Positions 18,896 through 26,810 of a stretch of 64,000 bases of DNA are shown here, one piece after another. The position numbers were made by a program, and so were the translations under genes. Numbering within the stretch: the first letter of the stretch is position 1; each line of letters starts with the position of its first letter. The stretch comes from Chryseobacterium salivictor (GTDB lineage Bacteria; Bacteroidota; Bacteroidia; Flavobacteriales; Weeksellaceae), in NCBI RefSeq assembly GCF_004359195.1, contig NZ_CP037954.1, positions 806,001 through 870,000 of the forward strand. The letters run 5' to 3'. The notes beneath the pieces were generated by a model. It saw nothing but the letters and a program-made list of their open reading frames with translations, was not told where the DNA came from and did no database searches.

Positions 18896-19129
18896 TGAGT
18901 CAAAAATACAATACTTTTACGAAATAAATTCTGTAATGCCCAAAAGAAGCAGCCGGGAACTATTTTAATTAAATGTGAATACCAATAAGAAAACATGCGT
19001 TGTAATAACGCATATCCGATTTCAGATAAAAGTTATCATTTATTGCCATTGCCTTAATTTTCTACGACTAAAACAAATCTAAGAAGAAATTTACTTATTT
19101 TTGAAATGAATTAATATTAAATTAATAAA

Positions 19130-19441
19130 ATGAAAAACCAAAAACGAAGCAGAAACCAGACCGCTCAAAACTTATTAATCGCTGTATTTGGTGCGGCAGG
19201 ATTAATGGCCTCCTGTAGTCCAAAATCCGCAGTTAAAGGAACAAAAGTGATGACCGCGGAATATCTCTCACAAGGCAAAGTTATTTTCGATAATTCTTGC
19301 GGAAAATGCCATGACTTGCCCAACCCAACAGATCATTCTGCCCAGAACTGGGTAGGAATTATGAATTCGATGGCTCCAAAAGCAAAGCTGAATGACAAAC
19401 AACATCAAATGGTGTACGACTATATCGTATCTGTAAAATAG
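19130..19441 (+). CDS. Small c-type cytochrome lipoprotein
   Basis: A 103-residue protein with an N-terminal signal anchor and lipobox (MASCSP, Cys29). One haem-binding CxxCH (CGKCHDLPNP) is near residue 58 and a later Met (NSMAPKA) could be the distal axial ligand. It probably carries electrons at the outer face of the inner membrane or the periplasm. It is followed 13 bases later by the CsaA-like gene. The 234-base gap upstream contains a 7-bp hairpin at 18995-19013 (ATGCGTT / AACGCAT) and a TATTTTTG at 19096 without a clear -33 partner. Confidence 0.82.
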   Translation: MKNQKRSRNQTAQNLLIAVFGAAGLMASCSPKSAVKGTKVMTAEYLSQGKVIFDNSCGKCHDLPNPTDHSAQNWVGIMNSMAPKAKLNDKQHQMVYDYIVSVK

Positions 19442-19454
19442 AAATAATTTTTGA

Positions 19455-19796
19455 ATGATTAAACCTGAAATCAGCTGGACCGACTTTGAAAAAATTGATT
19501 TAAGAACTGGAACAATCGTTTCCGTTTTGGATTTTCCAGGTGCAAAAAATCCTGCCTATCAATTGGAAATCGATTTTGGCAATTTAGGAATTAAAAAATC
19601 TTCAGCTCAGATCACAGAATTATATACAAAAGAAGACCTCCTCGGAAAGCAAATTATCGCCGTGGTCAATTTTCCTAAAAAGCAAATTGCCAACTTTTTC
19701 AGCGAATGTTTGGTCCTGGGAGTTTATGGCGACAATAAAGAAGTGACGGTTCTCACCTCCACATTACCCGTGAAAAACGGTTTGCAAATTGGCTGA
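19455..19796 (+). CDS. CsaA-like tRNA-binding protein
   Basis: A 113-residue, single OB-fold tRNA-binding domain protein (FEKIDLRTGTIV at the start, KKSSAQIT, GKQIIAVVNFP, and SECLVLGV near the end). This is the CsaA/YtpR domain found fused to MetRS and PheRS in other proteins but free-standing here. CsaA proteins have been described as secretion-related chaperones. The gene sits tightly between a cytochrome lipoprotein gene and an exonuclease gene. Confidence 0.88.
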   Translation: MIKPEISWTDFEKIDLRTGTIVSVLDFPGAKNPAYQLEIDFGNLGIKKSSAQITELYTKEDLLGKQIIAVVNFPKKQIANFFSECLVLGVYGDNKEVTVLTSTLPVKNGLQIG

Positions 19797-19815
19797 AAGC
19801 TTAAAAACTAAAATT

Positions 19816-20514
19816 ATGATCCAAAACATCCCGTTAGAAAAAGTATTATTTCTGGATATTGAGACCGTTCCGCAATTTGGAAACTGGGAAGATTTAGATG
19901 AAACCAACCAATATCTTTGGGATAAAAAAACAAAATTCCAGCGGAAAGAAGAATTTACCGCAGAAGAATATTACCGCGAAAGGGGCGGAATTATGGCAGA
20001 ATTCGGTAAAATAATCTGTATTTCTGTGGGGATCGTAGAAAAATCCGGCAAGCTGATGGTAAAGAGCTTTTACGGTGATGATGAAAAAAAATTACTGGAA
20101 GAATTCGGCGAAATTTTTAACAGACCAAAACTGCGCGACGTCATTCTCTGTGCGCACAACGGAAAAGAGTTTGACTTTCCATGGATTGCCAGAAGGTTTT
20201 TGATCAATGGAATGCAACCGCCGGTTCCCTTTCAGATGTTCGGGAAAAAACCGTGGGAAATCCCTCATCTCGACACCATGGAACTTTGGAAATTCGGCGA
20301 CTATAAATCATTTATCTCACTGGAATTATTGGCGCATCTCTTCGGAATCCCAACACCGAAAGACGATATCGACGGTTCAATGGTAGCATCAATTTACCAT
20401 ATAGAGAAAGACTTATTTAGAATCGTTACATATTGTGAGAAAGATGTCTTAACTTTGGCAAATGTTTTTCGGCGCATGCGCCAGGAAGACCTTTTAGAAA
20501 AGAGTGAAAATTAA
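19816..20514 (+). CDS. DnaQ-like 3'-5' exonuclease (PolB-type proofreading fold)
   Basis: A 232-residue RNase H-fold protein. It has the three exonuclease motifs: Exo I FLDIETVP near residue 12, Exo II HNGKEFDFPWIARR near residue 115, and Exo III YCEKDVLTLANVF near residue 205. It resembles the predicted 3'-5' exonucleases related to the proofreading domain of family B polymerases. I start it at the ATG at 19816; the longer frame uses a TTG inside the preceding gene. It may act in DNA repair; this is family inference. Confidence 0.85.
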   Translation: MIQNIPLEKVLFLDIETVPQFGNWEDLDETNQYLWDKKTKFQRKEEFTAEEYYRERGGIMAEFGKIICISVGIVEKSGKLMVKSFYGDDEKKLLEEFGEIFNRPKLRDVILCAHNGKEFDFPWIARRFLINGMQPPVPFQMFGKKPWEIPHLDTMELWKFGDYKSFISLELLAHLFGIPTPKDDIDGSMVASIYHIEKDLFRIVTYCEKDVLTLANVFRRMRQEDLLEKSEN

Positions 20515-20529
20515 ATGTTCCCAAAATAA

Positions 20530-20856
20530 ATGAAATATACAGACGACAAAATTGCCGAAATCGGTGAAAATATTATTACAGCCCTAAAAACAGTTTACGA
20601 TCCAGAAATCCCTGTCGACATTTATGAATTAGGATTAATTTATGATGTACAAATTTCTGATGAAGGTAAAGTAAAAGTAATTATGACTTTGACAACACCC
20701 AATTGCCCGGTGGCAGAAAGCTTACCTGCAGAGGTCAGAGAGCGCGTCACCGAAGTGGAAGATGTGACAGAAGTTGATTTGGAACTCACCTTTGAACCTT
20801 CCTGGAACAAAGACATGATGAGCGAAGAAGCCCGGTTCGAATTGGGAATGATTTAA
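20530..20856 (+). CDS. SUF-associated DUF59 (MIP18-like) Fe-S assembly protein
   Basis: A 108-residue protein of the SUF-associated DUF59 family. The core DPEIPVDIYELGLIYDV is near residue 22 and LTTPNCPVAESLP, with the conserved Cys, is near residue 58. These proteins help maturation of Fe-S proteins. In many Bacteroidota the gene is inside a sufBCDS cluster; here it follows an exonuclease gene by 15 bases and no other suf gene is present. Confidence 0.88.
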   Translation: MKYTDDKIAEIGENIITALKTVYDPEIPVDIYELGLIYDVQISDEGKVKVIMTLTTPNCPVAESLPAEVRERVTEVEDVTEVDLELTFEPSWNKDMMSEEARFELGMI

Positions 20857-20860
20857 AATA

Positions 20861-20882
20861 AATGCCGGAAATTTCCGGCATT
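20861..20882. terminator. Perfect 22-base palindrome between convergent genes
   Basis: AATGCCGGAAA / TTTCCGGCATT is a perfect palindrome placed between the DUF59 and OsmC stop codons. The flanks are only modestly T-rich, but the position suggests a bidirectional terminator. Confidence 0.65.
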
Positions 20883-20896
20883 CGTTATTTAAGGGT

Positions 20897-21301
20897 TTAT
20901 CCTTCAAACTCAAACATCACTGTTTTCTGAACATTGGGATGTATGGATAGTGCTACAGGACAGTTCAGTGCTGTTTCTTCTATAAATTTCTTTTCTTTAT
21001 CCGTAAACTTTCCAGGAATTCTCACGATACAGAAAATCGTCCCTATTCTCTTCGGTTCGGGATGGGTTGATTTTTTCAACTCACAGGTGGCTCCGGTGAT
21101 GAAGATCCCTCTGGGCTCGCCCAAAACCGCCACCGCCATTAACATCGACTGGCCGTAAGATATTCCGAAAATATCAGAAGGGGAAAATAATTCTGAAGTA
21201 CCGCCTTCTCTTAATGGAGCGCAGGTTTCAATGGTAGCACCCGATTTCTCATGTTGCGAAACTATTTTAAAGTCGCCCAAATAGGTAATTGTTGAAGTCA
21301 T
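20897..21301 (-). CDS. OsmC-family protein lacking the first conserved cysteine
   Basis: A 134-residue OsmC/Ohr fold protein. OsmC proteins are thiol peroxidases that use two cysteines. Here the second, in ALNCPVALS near residue 115, is present. The first, expected in the central helix, is Ser (SYGQSMLMAVAVLG). The neighbouring paralogue at 21441 keeps it (LVQCMLTTIAILG). Without a peroxidatic Cys this copy is probably not a standard hydroperoxidase and may bind a ligand or have another role. Confidence 0.87.
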   Translation of the reverse strand: MTSTITYLGDFKIVSQHEKSGATIETCAPLREGGTSELFSPSDIFGISYGQSMLMAVAVLGEPRGIFITGATCELKKSTHPEPKRIGTIFCIVRIPGKFTDKEKKFIEETALNCPVALSIHPNVQKTVMFEFEG

Positions 21302-21440
21302 AATTTGTGTTATTTTGATATAAAGATAACAAAAGTTTTATCACAAACTATAATTTATAACCTGCTATTAATCAGATATTAAAAACAAATACTTTTTTAT
21401 ATATTCTGTCTTTTTCGAAATGACAAAATCCAGAAACAGA

Positions 21441-21848
21441 CTATGCTGAGTAATTAAAACTGACTGTTTTTTTTACCTCAGAACTCAGTGACAATGCAAC
21501 CGGACAGTTCATCGCAGTTTCTTTGATGAACTCCTTTTCACTATCCGAAAAGTTTCCTTTAAAATGCAGGTCACAAACAATTTCCGCAATTTTTCTCGGT
21601 TTTGGATTCATATTTTTTTGGATTTCTCCATAAGAACCGTCAATAATAATTCCCTTGTCTTTTCCCAAAATCGCAATCGTCGTCAGCATGCACTGCACTA
21701 GAGAAGTTGCACAAAGATCCGTAGGTGAAAAAGCTTCTCCTTTGCCGTGATTGTCGGTAGGAGCATCGGTGAAAATTTTCGATCCTGACTGCAGATGCTC
21801 GGATTCGCACCGCAAATCAGTAAGGTAAGTTACTTTTGAAGTTGCCAT
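21441..21848 (-). CDS. OsmC-family peroxiredoxin-like protein
   Basis: A 135-residue OsmC family protein with both expected cysteines: one in the central helix (SLVQCMLTTIA, near residue 59) and one in AMNCPVALS near residue 115. The family reduces organic hydroperoxides in the cytosol. It is a tandem paralogue of the gene at 20897, in the same direction with 139 bases between, and lies 28 bases downstream of the HMG-CoA lyase family gene. The gap between the two paralogues is AT-rich with no clear signal. Confidence 0.9.
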   Translation of the reverse strand: MATSKVTYLTDLRCESEHLQSGSKIFTDAPTDNHGKGEAFSPTDLCATSLVQCMLTTIAILGKDKGIIIDGSYGEIQKNMNPKPRKIAEIVCDLHFKGNFSDSEKEFIKETAMNCPVALSLSSEVKKTVSFNYSA

Positions 21849-21876
21849 AAATTGCAGGTTTTAATGGTGATAAAAA

Positions 21877-22725
21877 TTAAAAATGAAAAATATCTTTTGC
21901 TTTATTATAAGCACTTTCGAAATGGAGTAAATTTAATGAATGCTCGATTTTTTCTAAGGCCATAAAATTAATCACCTGCTCAGTGGGCATATTTCCGACC
22001 AGATCATCTTTAGCCATCGGACAGCCGCCGATTCCTTTAATTGCAGAATCGAATCTGCGGCAACCATTATCGTACGCAGCTTTTAATTTTTTGTAAGAAT
22101 CTTCATGGCGGTTATGAAAATGCGCTCCAAAATCAATTTCAGGATATTTTGCCGGAATGGTTTTAAAAAGCAGTTCGATTTGTTCTAATGTACCTGTTCC
22201 GGTCGTATCGGAAAGTAAAATATTTTTAATACCAATATCATTAAATCTTTGCGCCCAATAATCAACATCAGCCGCTTTCCAGATTTCACCGTAAGGATTC
22301 CCGAAGGCCATCGAAAAATAAACGTTCAACACCCGGCCATCTGATTCTAAAAGTTCTGTGATTTTCTTAATATCTTTAAAGGCTTCTTCCTGATTCTTAT
22401 TGGTATTTCGGTATTGAAAAGTTTCGGAAATAGAAAAAGGAAACCCTAAGATATCTACCGATGGATGTGCAAGCGCTTTCTCAGCCCCGCGATAGTTGGC
22501 AACAATTACGGAAAGTTTGGTATTCGAAACCCCTTTATCAATCTCATCGACCACGGTTCCGGAATCGGCCATCTGCGGAATTGCTTTCGGGGAAACAAAA
22601 CTGCCGCAATCCAGCACATCAAACCCTACTTCCATTAACGAATTAATGTAATCAATCTTCTTTTGCGTCGGGATAAATTCACCCCAACCCTGCATTGCAT
22701 CTCGTGGACATTCAGTTAGAAACAT
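21877..22725 (-). CDS. Hydroxymethylglutaryl-CoA lyase family protein
   Basis: A 282-residue HMGL-like TIM-barrel protein. It starts with TECPRDAMQGWGEFIPT, the usual N-terminal catalytic strand, and has the metal-site stretch FGAHFHNRHED near residue 200 and the signature GIGGCPMAKDDLVGN near residue 240. HMG-CoA lyase cleaves HMG-CoA to acetoacetate and acetyl-CoA in leucine breakdown. Length and motifs fit the bacterial MvaB group, but related aldolases cannot be ruled out. No other leucine-degradation genes are nearby. Confidence 0.85.
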   Translation of the reverse strand: MFLTECPRDAMQGWGEFIPTQKKIDYINSLMEVGFDVLDCGSFVSPKAIPQMADSGTVVDEIDKGVSNTKLSVIVANYRGAEKALAHPSVDILGFPFSISETFQYRNTNKNQEEAFKDIKKITELLESDGRVLNVYFSMAFGNPYGEIWKAADVDYWAQRFNDIGIKNILLSDTTGTGTLEQIELLFKTIPAKYPEIDFGAHFHNRHEDSYKKLKAAYDNGCRRFDSAIKGIGGCPMAKDDLVGNMPTEQVINFMALEKIEHSLNLLHFESAYNKAKDIFHF

Positions 22726-22861
22726 TTCTATTTTTTGATGTTCTCAAATATACCAAAACTTTAAAAAAGGTCTGATTAAAATTTAAATACTTTTAAAAAG
22801 TTGACTATCAGTAATTTAAATAAAATTCAATTACAGAAACAATAAAAATAATTACAACATA

Positions 22862-22895
22862 TTTGCCTTAACCTTCGCCTAAAATTTTAACTTTG
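22862..22895 (+). promoter_or_regulatory. Bacteroidota-type promoter for pepT
   Basis: TTTG at 22862-22865, a 22-base spacer and TAACTTTG at 22888-22895. The pepT ATG lies 16 bases downstream. Confidence 0.65.
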
Positions 22896-22911
22896 TTTAA
22901 AATATGCAATT

Positions 22912-24171
22912 ATGATAACCATAGATTTTAACCTCGACTGGAAACTGAAATTACAAAACCGTTTTATTAATTATGTAAAAATATATTCAACCAGCGATCC
23001 CGAAAGTGAAGCAACGCCTTCAACGCCGCAACAGTGGGATATTGCCAAATATATTTTTGAAGAACTGAAAACCTTGGGTCTGAGTGATGTTTCCATGGAT
23101 GAGCACGGCTATATTTACGCTTACGTGCCTTCAAATCTGGAAAACGACGATGAGCCGGTAGTCGGATTTATATCGCATTACGACACCTCTCCTGACTTTA
23201 ACGGAGAAAATGTAAAACCACAAATTTGGGATGATTACGACGGTGGCGACCTGGTTTTGAATAATGAAACCGGATTTACCCTTTCTCCTTCAAAATTTGA
23301 AAGATTAAAAGATTACGTTGGCAAAACATTGATTACGACCGACGGGACAACTTTACTGGGCGCTGACGATAAAGCAGGTATTGCAGAAATCGTTACCGCG
23401 GCAGAATATTTATTGGCACACCCGGAAATTAAACACGGCCGAATCGCCATCGGATTTACCCCCGATGAAGAAATCGGAAGAGGTGCACATAAATTTGATG
23501 TGAAAAAATTCGGCGCAGAATGGGCGTACACCATGGACGGCAGCGAAGTTGGAGAACTGGAATATGAAAATTTCAATGCCGCCGGAGCCGTGGTGAAAAT
23601 CCACGGTTTGAGTGTGCATCCCGGTTATGCCTTCGGGAAAATGGTAAATGCTTCTTTACTGGCAGCAGAATTCATTAAAATGCTTCCTGAAAACGAAACG
23701 CCTTCTACCACAAAAGGATTTGAAGGTTTTTATCATTTAACCGATTTAAAATCTGAAGTTTCAGAGGCAAAAATTCAGTATATCATTCGCGATCATGATC
23801 ATGAGAAGTTTGAAGCAAGAAAAAAATTCATGACGGATGTGGTCGCAGAATTCAACAAAAAATTTGGAGCCGGAACTGCCGAAATTGAAATCAAAGAACA
23901 GTATCTCAATATGAAACAGCAGTTTGAGGGAAAAATGCATATTGTAGACATTGCAGAACAGGCCATGAAAGACGCCAACATCGAACCGAAAATAAAGGCC
24001 ATCCGCGGCGGCACAGACGGCGCACAGCTTTCTTATATGGGATTGCCGTGTCCGAACATTTTTGCGGGCGGATTAAACTTTCACGGACCTTACGAATATG
24101 TTTGCCTGGAATCAATGGAAAAAGCGGTGAAGGTAATTGTGAACATTGCGAAAGCCATCAAGAAGAGATAA
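22912..24171 (+). CDS. pepT: Peptidase T (tripeptide aminopeptidase)
   Basis: A 419-residue M20 metallopeptidase. It removes the N-terminal residue from tripeptides in the cytosol. The di-zinc site residues are in SHYDTSP (near 88), GADDKAG (near 150), DEEIGRG (near 185), TMDGSEVGE (near 207) and NFHGPYEY (near 390). The dimerisation/lid domain lies between about residues 220 and 330. The gene stands alone with its own promoter and terminator. Confidence 0.95.
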   Translation: MITIDFNLDWKLKLQNRFINYVKIYSTSDPESEATPSTPQQWDIAKYIFEELKTLGLSDVSMDEHGYIYAYVPSNLENDDEPVVGFISHYDTSPDFNGENVKPQIWDDYDGGDLVLNNETGFTLSPSKFERLKDYVGKTLITTDGTTLLGADDKAGIAEIVTAAEYLLAHPEIKHGRIAIGFTPDEEIGRGAHKFDVKKFGAEWAYTMDGSEVGELEYENFNAAGAVVKIHGLSVHPGYAFGKMVNASLLAAEFIKMLPENETPSTTKGFEGFYHLTDLKSEVSEAKIQYIIRDHDHEKFEARKKFMTDVVAEFNKKFGAGTAEIEIKEQYLNMKQQFEGKMHIVDIAEQAMKDANIEPKIKAIRGGTDGAQLSYMGLPCPNIFAGGLNFHGPYEYVCLESMEKAVKVIVNIAKAIKKR

Positions 24172-24190
24172 ACCGGAACAATTCTTATTA

Positions 24191-24224
24191 AAGCCATCAC
24201 TGTGATCAGTGGTGGCTTTTTTTT
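24191..24224 (+). terminator. Rho-independent terminator of pepT
   Basis: An 11-bp stem with one G-T pair (AAGCCATCACT / AGTGGTGGCTT) is followed by a run of eight T. Confidence 0.92.
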
Positions 24225-24245
24225 GTTCTTTTAGTTTTATGGGTA

Positions 24246-24272
24246 CGAGCGTGACGCTCGCAGCAGCGGGGG
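24246..24272 (-). repeat. REP-like element: head sequence plus palindrome
   Basis: Read on the minus strand, CCCCCGCTGC, then TG, then the perfect 15-base palindrome CGAGCGTCACGCTCG. The same 10-base head precedes a different palindrome at 27262-27289. The layout resembles REP sequences mobilised by RAYT transposases, remnants of which lie 1-3 kb away. Confidence 0.55.
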
Positions 24273-24282
24273 CTTTGTTACT

Positions 24283-24849
24283 TTATTTATACTTCGTAAT
24301 TATATATTTACCTCCATAATCATCAAATGAAATTAAATAATTATTTATAAACATTTTGTACAAGATTGTTTGATTTTGGTTTAAATCGATATCTTTTGGA
24401 TAAAAATAAAAAGTTTCATTATTTATTTTTTTCAAATATTTTTTTTCTATTTGGTTGGCAGAAGTTTGTATTATATTATTATCCAAACTAAACATTATCA
24501 CTTCATATTTTTGCACTTGGTTTGTTTTTAAACTAACTTCTTGTTTTAAGGCTTTATTTAAAAAATTATAAAATGTTTTGTAATTATTTTTATAATAACT
24601 GCTATAAATATCCTGTAACTCCAAAGCATTAATAGATATCATTTTGTTATTATCTAATTTCAAATATAATAAGTTTGTCGCCTTTTCTGCGATATAAGAT
24701 ATAACACTATCGTTGTTCCCATTATCAATGATTGATATTTCTCTAATTAACTTATCATTTATATGAATTTCTGATTTGGAACAAGAAATTAAAATAAATA
24801 CTATCGATAAGAAAGCTGGTTTAAATTTAAATTTCACAGTCGATTTCAT
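24283..24849 (-). CDS. AT-rich lipoprotein, putative immunity protein
   Basis: A 188-residue protein with a lipoprotein signal (FILISCSKS, Cys23) and an Asn/Ile/Lys/Tyr-rich body. I recognise no family. Base composition is far more AT-rich than its neighbours (about 15-25% GC in the lines I counted), which suggests acquisition from elsewhere. It starts 2 bases after the true end of a degraded RHS toxin tail (24852-25090). That is the usual position of a polymorphic-toxin immunity gene, and many such proteins are lipoproteins. The immunity role is inference from position; the coding call is firm. Confidence 0.6.
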   Translation of the reverse strand: MKSTVKFKFKPAFLSIVFILISCSKSEIHINDKLIREISIIDNGNNDSVISYIAEKATNLLYLKLDNNKMISINALELQDIYSSYYKNNYKTFYNFLNKALKQEVSLKTNQVQKYEVIMFSLDNNIIQTSANQIEKKYLKKINNETFYFYPKDIDLNQNQTILYKMFINNYLISFDDYGGKYIITKYK

Positions 24850-24851
24850 TT

Positions 24852-25090
24852 TTATTGTATTCTGTTGCTTTCAGGTAAACCAGTTTTTTTTCTTTCTTCC
24901 CTAATTTTTTGACCTGGTAAAATGTAGTTTGATGGATTAGGATTTACTTTGTCTCAATCATAAGTCGTCCGTTTCGGTATCCCTTCTATTTCTCTTGCTC
25001 GCTTTTCTGTTTGAACAGCTCTTTGTTCATTTGGATCTCTTGCTGTTTGTCTGTCAGAATATTTTCCATCGAATGCATTCTCTATCTCAT
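24852..25090 (-). pseudogene. Broken C-terminal tail of an RHS toxin, in-frame TGA
   Basis: One reading frame runs from about 25090 to a TAA at 24852-24854, interrupted only by a TGA at 24954-24956. Before the stop it reads DYEIENAFDGKYSDRQ ... GIPKRTTYD. After it come 33 more codons starting DKVNPNPSNYILPGQ and ending PESNRIQ, 2 bases before the lipoprotein ATG. A single TGG-to-TGA change would explain the break, though the original codon is unknown. The upstream junction to RHS-repeat sequence is a frame change near 25093. The tail belongs to no toxin family I can name. Confidence 0.55.
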
Positions 25091-25092
25091 AG

Positions 25093-25280
25093 TCATACTG
25101 ATGCTGTTTTGGCAGATGGATTTTGAGAATTCTGATAATAGCCTGCCCTAAGACGGTTCGAGTCATCATATACGTAACCATATCTCCGTAAAATACCGTC
25201 ATTAGCAGTTGCCCAATCAACTTCTGCAATATTGCCCCACCGCTGCCGCACGAATCCTTTAGTGTGGCTATCGCACAACT
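25093..25280 (-). pseudogene. RHS/YD-repeat protein fragment
   Basis: The frame encodes KGFVRQRWGNIAEVDWA, LRRYGYVYDDSNRLRAGYYQ and then a stop at 25093. This is the YD-repeat consensus found in large RHS proteins of Chryseobacterium and relatives (GNIAEVDW ... RRYGYxYDxxNRLxAGYYQ). Only about 60 residues remain. They are joined upstream to a transposase scrap and downstream, in another frame, to a toxin tail. Confidence 0.65.
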
Positions 25281-25284
25281 TTTA

Positions 25285-25412
25285 AAGACCAATCTCAACT
25301 GGTTTGATCTGCTGTTGCCAAAATTGATGTTTTTTGACATTTGAATTTCTTTTTCCTGCTTGTCCAAACATCCAGAGCAGCCATTGGCTACGCCGAATCA
25401 CTTCGTTACTTT
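25285..25412 (-). pseudogene. RAYT (Y1 transposase) fragment
   Basis: In the same frame as the RHS scrap, the minus strand encodes RRSQWLLWMFGQAGKRNSN, then VKKHQFWQQQIKPVEIGL and a stop. The Q-F-W-Q-Q...P-V-E pattern after a Trp-Leu-Leu helix is the central part of REP-associated tyrosine transposases (Y1_Tnp), just before the NPVEAG block. No catalytic HUH or Tyr region is left here. It is joined directly to a copy of the gene tail at 25424-25620. Confidence 0.6.
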
Positions 25413-25423
25413 CCTGCTTTTTA

Positions 25424-25620
25424 AAAGCTTTCAACCATCCAATCACGCCGGATTTCTGGCTTCAAACTGTATCCCACACTGACAACACCTCCAGCCCAAA
25501 AGCATCTCCCCCGGTCAATAAACATCTTTTCCCATGAACCGTCGGATAAAATGAAACCCTAGCTACCGAAAACAAAATCCCGTTACCCGCTGCGCATTCT
25601 ATGATAAAATCCAAATAAAA
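25424..25620 (-). pseudogene. Third copy of the 3' end of the 27610-28380 gene
   Basis: Bases 25424-25585 are nearly identical to 27589-27752, the 3' end of the 256-residue gene. The frame encodes GNGILFSVARVSFYPTVHGK and LLTGGDAFGLEVLSVWDTV, then stops at 25462-25464. One extra T in the GTTTGAAG stretch causes the early stop; the intact gene has GTTGAAG and reads on to VEARNPA. Further upstream the sequence diverges (FIIECAAGNG instead of TIPEGNG), so this is a paralogue fragment or an old copy. The IS110 transposase ORF begins 10 bases to the right. Confidence 0.7.
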
Positions 25621-25630
25621 ATCGTTAAAA

Positions 25631-26635
25631 TTAAGATGCAAATTTGTAAGTGTTGATGTAAGGAGTTTCTCGACTTATTACTGCAAAAACTCTGCTGATT
25701 AGTTTGCATCTTATGTTATTTAAAACCAGCATGGAGTTTTTTCCTTCAAGCTTTTTCTTCTGGTAATATTCTTTTAATTGAGGGTCGTATTTAATTGCGG
25801 TCATTGCACACATTTGGAGCAAAGATTTCATTTTTTTATCTGCCATATGATTTACTTTGGTTCTGCCTTTTATGCTTGTTCCAGAACTATATTCAAAAGG
25901 AGCTATACCAGAATAGCAAGCAAATTTTCGCCAATTAGCAAACATCGTAAATCCTTTTGTTGCAATAATTAAATAGGTACTGGTTTTCTCTCCTAATCCA
26001 GGGATTGATTGAATGAGCCGATTTTGCTGATCCAATTGTTCATCAGCTTTAATGATTTCTTTAATTTTAATTTCTATTTTTTGAAGCGTTTTTTTTATCA
26101 CGTTGATCAGAGATTTATTGATCCCTACTACTTCTGCAAACACCTTTTTATCAACAAAATTTTCATTTTCTTTGGTCGTTTCTAGAAGTAATAATGCTTT
26201 TAAAACTTTTTCTCTTTCGGTGAAAAGAATTTTTAATTTTTGAATATTAATATCAGATACATTGAAAATTTTCAACTTATCTAGATTCCTAAAGCTATAA
26301 AACGCAATATCTTTGGCGTCCGTTTTATCCGTTTTTCCTCTAGAAATTCCTTTGGATCGTTTAATTTCAATGGCGGGAACGACCCATAGATCAAATTTCA
26401 AATCTGTTGAAACATTAATTAAATGATTGGTATAAATACCTGTGTTTTCACAACAGAATAAGACTTCGCGAATGTCAATTTTTCGTTTAATAAGAGCTTT
26501 GATGAAAAGTTTGATGGACTTTGCATCGTTATCCAATACAAAATGTTCGGATTCAAGGGTTTGACTGTTCAATAGATTTACATCCAATTTCAATTTTGAA
26601 ACATCAATCCCAATGTGGAAGCAATAATTTTTCAT
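25631..26635 (-). CDS. IS110-family transposase (DEDD recombinase)
   Basis: A 334-residue IS110-type recombinase, apparently intact. The RuvC-like DEDD domain shows IGIDVSK near residue 9, CCENTG near residue 66 and KTDKTDAKDIA near residue 106. The C-terminal transposase_20 domain shows SIPGLGEKTSTYLI, FACYSGIAPFEYSSGT and KVNHMADKKMKSLLQMCA, with the conserved Ser in YSSGT. I use the ATG at 26635, because the family starts just before the IGIDVSK strand; the longer frame to 26695 runs into the leader. IS110 enzymes recombine DNA guided by a bridge RNA. Confidence 0.92.
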   Translation of the reverse strand: MKNYCFHIGIDVSKLKLDVNLLNSQTLESEHFVLDNDAKSIKLFIKALIKRKIDIREVLFCCENTGIYTNHLINVSTDLKFDLWVVPAIEIKRSKGISRGKTDKTDAKDIAFYSFRNLDKLKIFNVSDINIQKLKILFTEREKVLKALLLLETTKENENFVDKKVFAEVVGINKSLINVIKKTLQKIEIKIKEIIKADEQLDQQNRLIQSIPGLGEKTSTYLIIATKGFTMFANWRKFACYSGIAPFEYSSGTSIKGRTKVNHMADKKMKSLLQMCAMTAIKYDPQLKEYYQKKKLEGKNSMLVLNNIRCKLISRVFAVISRETPYINTYKFAS

Positions 26636-26710
26636 AACTTTGGATTTAGGATAAACAAAATGTTGAACTTCTTTAGAGCCTTTATTAGACCACAATGTCT
26701 ATCATTCTAT

Positions 26711-26810
26711 TTGAAGCTGTTCAACGGGATTCAAGGAGAAGGCAGAGGACTAATGCGCAGCATGGTTCTTAACCAGCAAAGTCTAAAGTTCACCTCTGCT
26801 TTCCTTTGAA
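26711..26810 (-). ncRNA. Candidate IS110 bridge RNA region
   Basis: Upstream of the transposase gene, on the same strand, lies a structured non-coding stretch. Bases 26793-26810 and 26730-26748 form an imperfect 18-bp stem (core GCAGAGG / CCTCTGC). Inside it is the hairpin TGGTTAAGAACCA (26763-26775), and next to it the hairpin TTGAACAGCTTCAA (26711-26724). In IS110-group elements the bridge RNA is encoded at this place. The guide loops are not identified. Confidence 0.45.

Noticed and set aside
19096..19103. TATTTTTG as promoter of the cytochrome lipoprotein gene
   Set aside because: No TTG at 17-23 bases upstream; kept only as a remark in the gene entry.
24852..24956. TGA recoding or selenocysteine at 24954
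   Set aside because: No SECIS-like structure or selenoprotein genes were noticed and the surrounding region is full of other lesions; a nonsense mutation is simpler.
24954..25367. A 137-codon frame across the RHS/RAYT scraps as one gene
   Set aside because: Its first half is an out-of-frame reading of RAYT and RHS sequence; only the last ~45 codons match a plausible protein tail.
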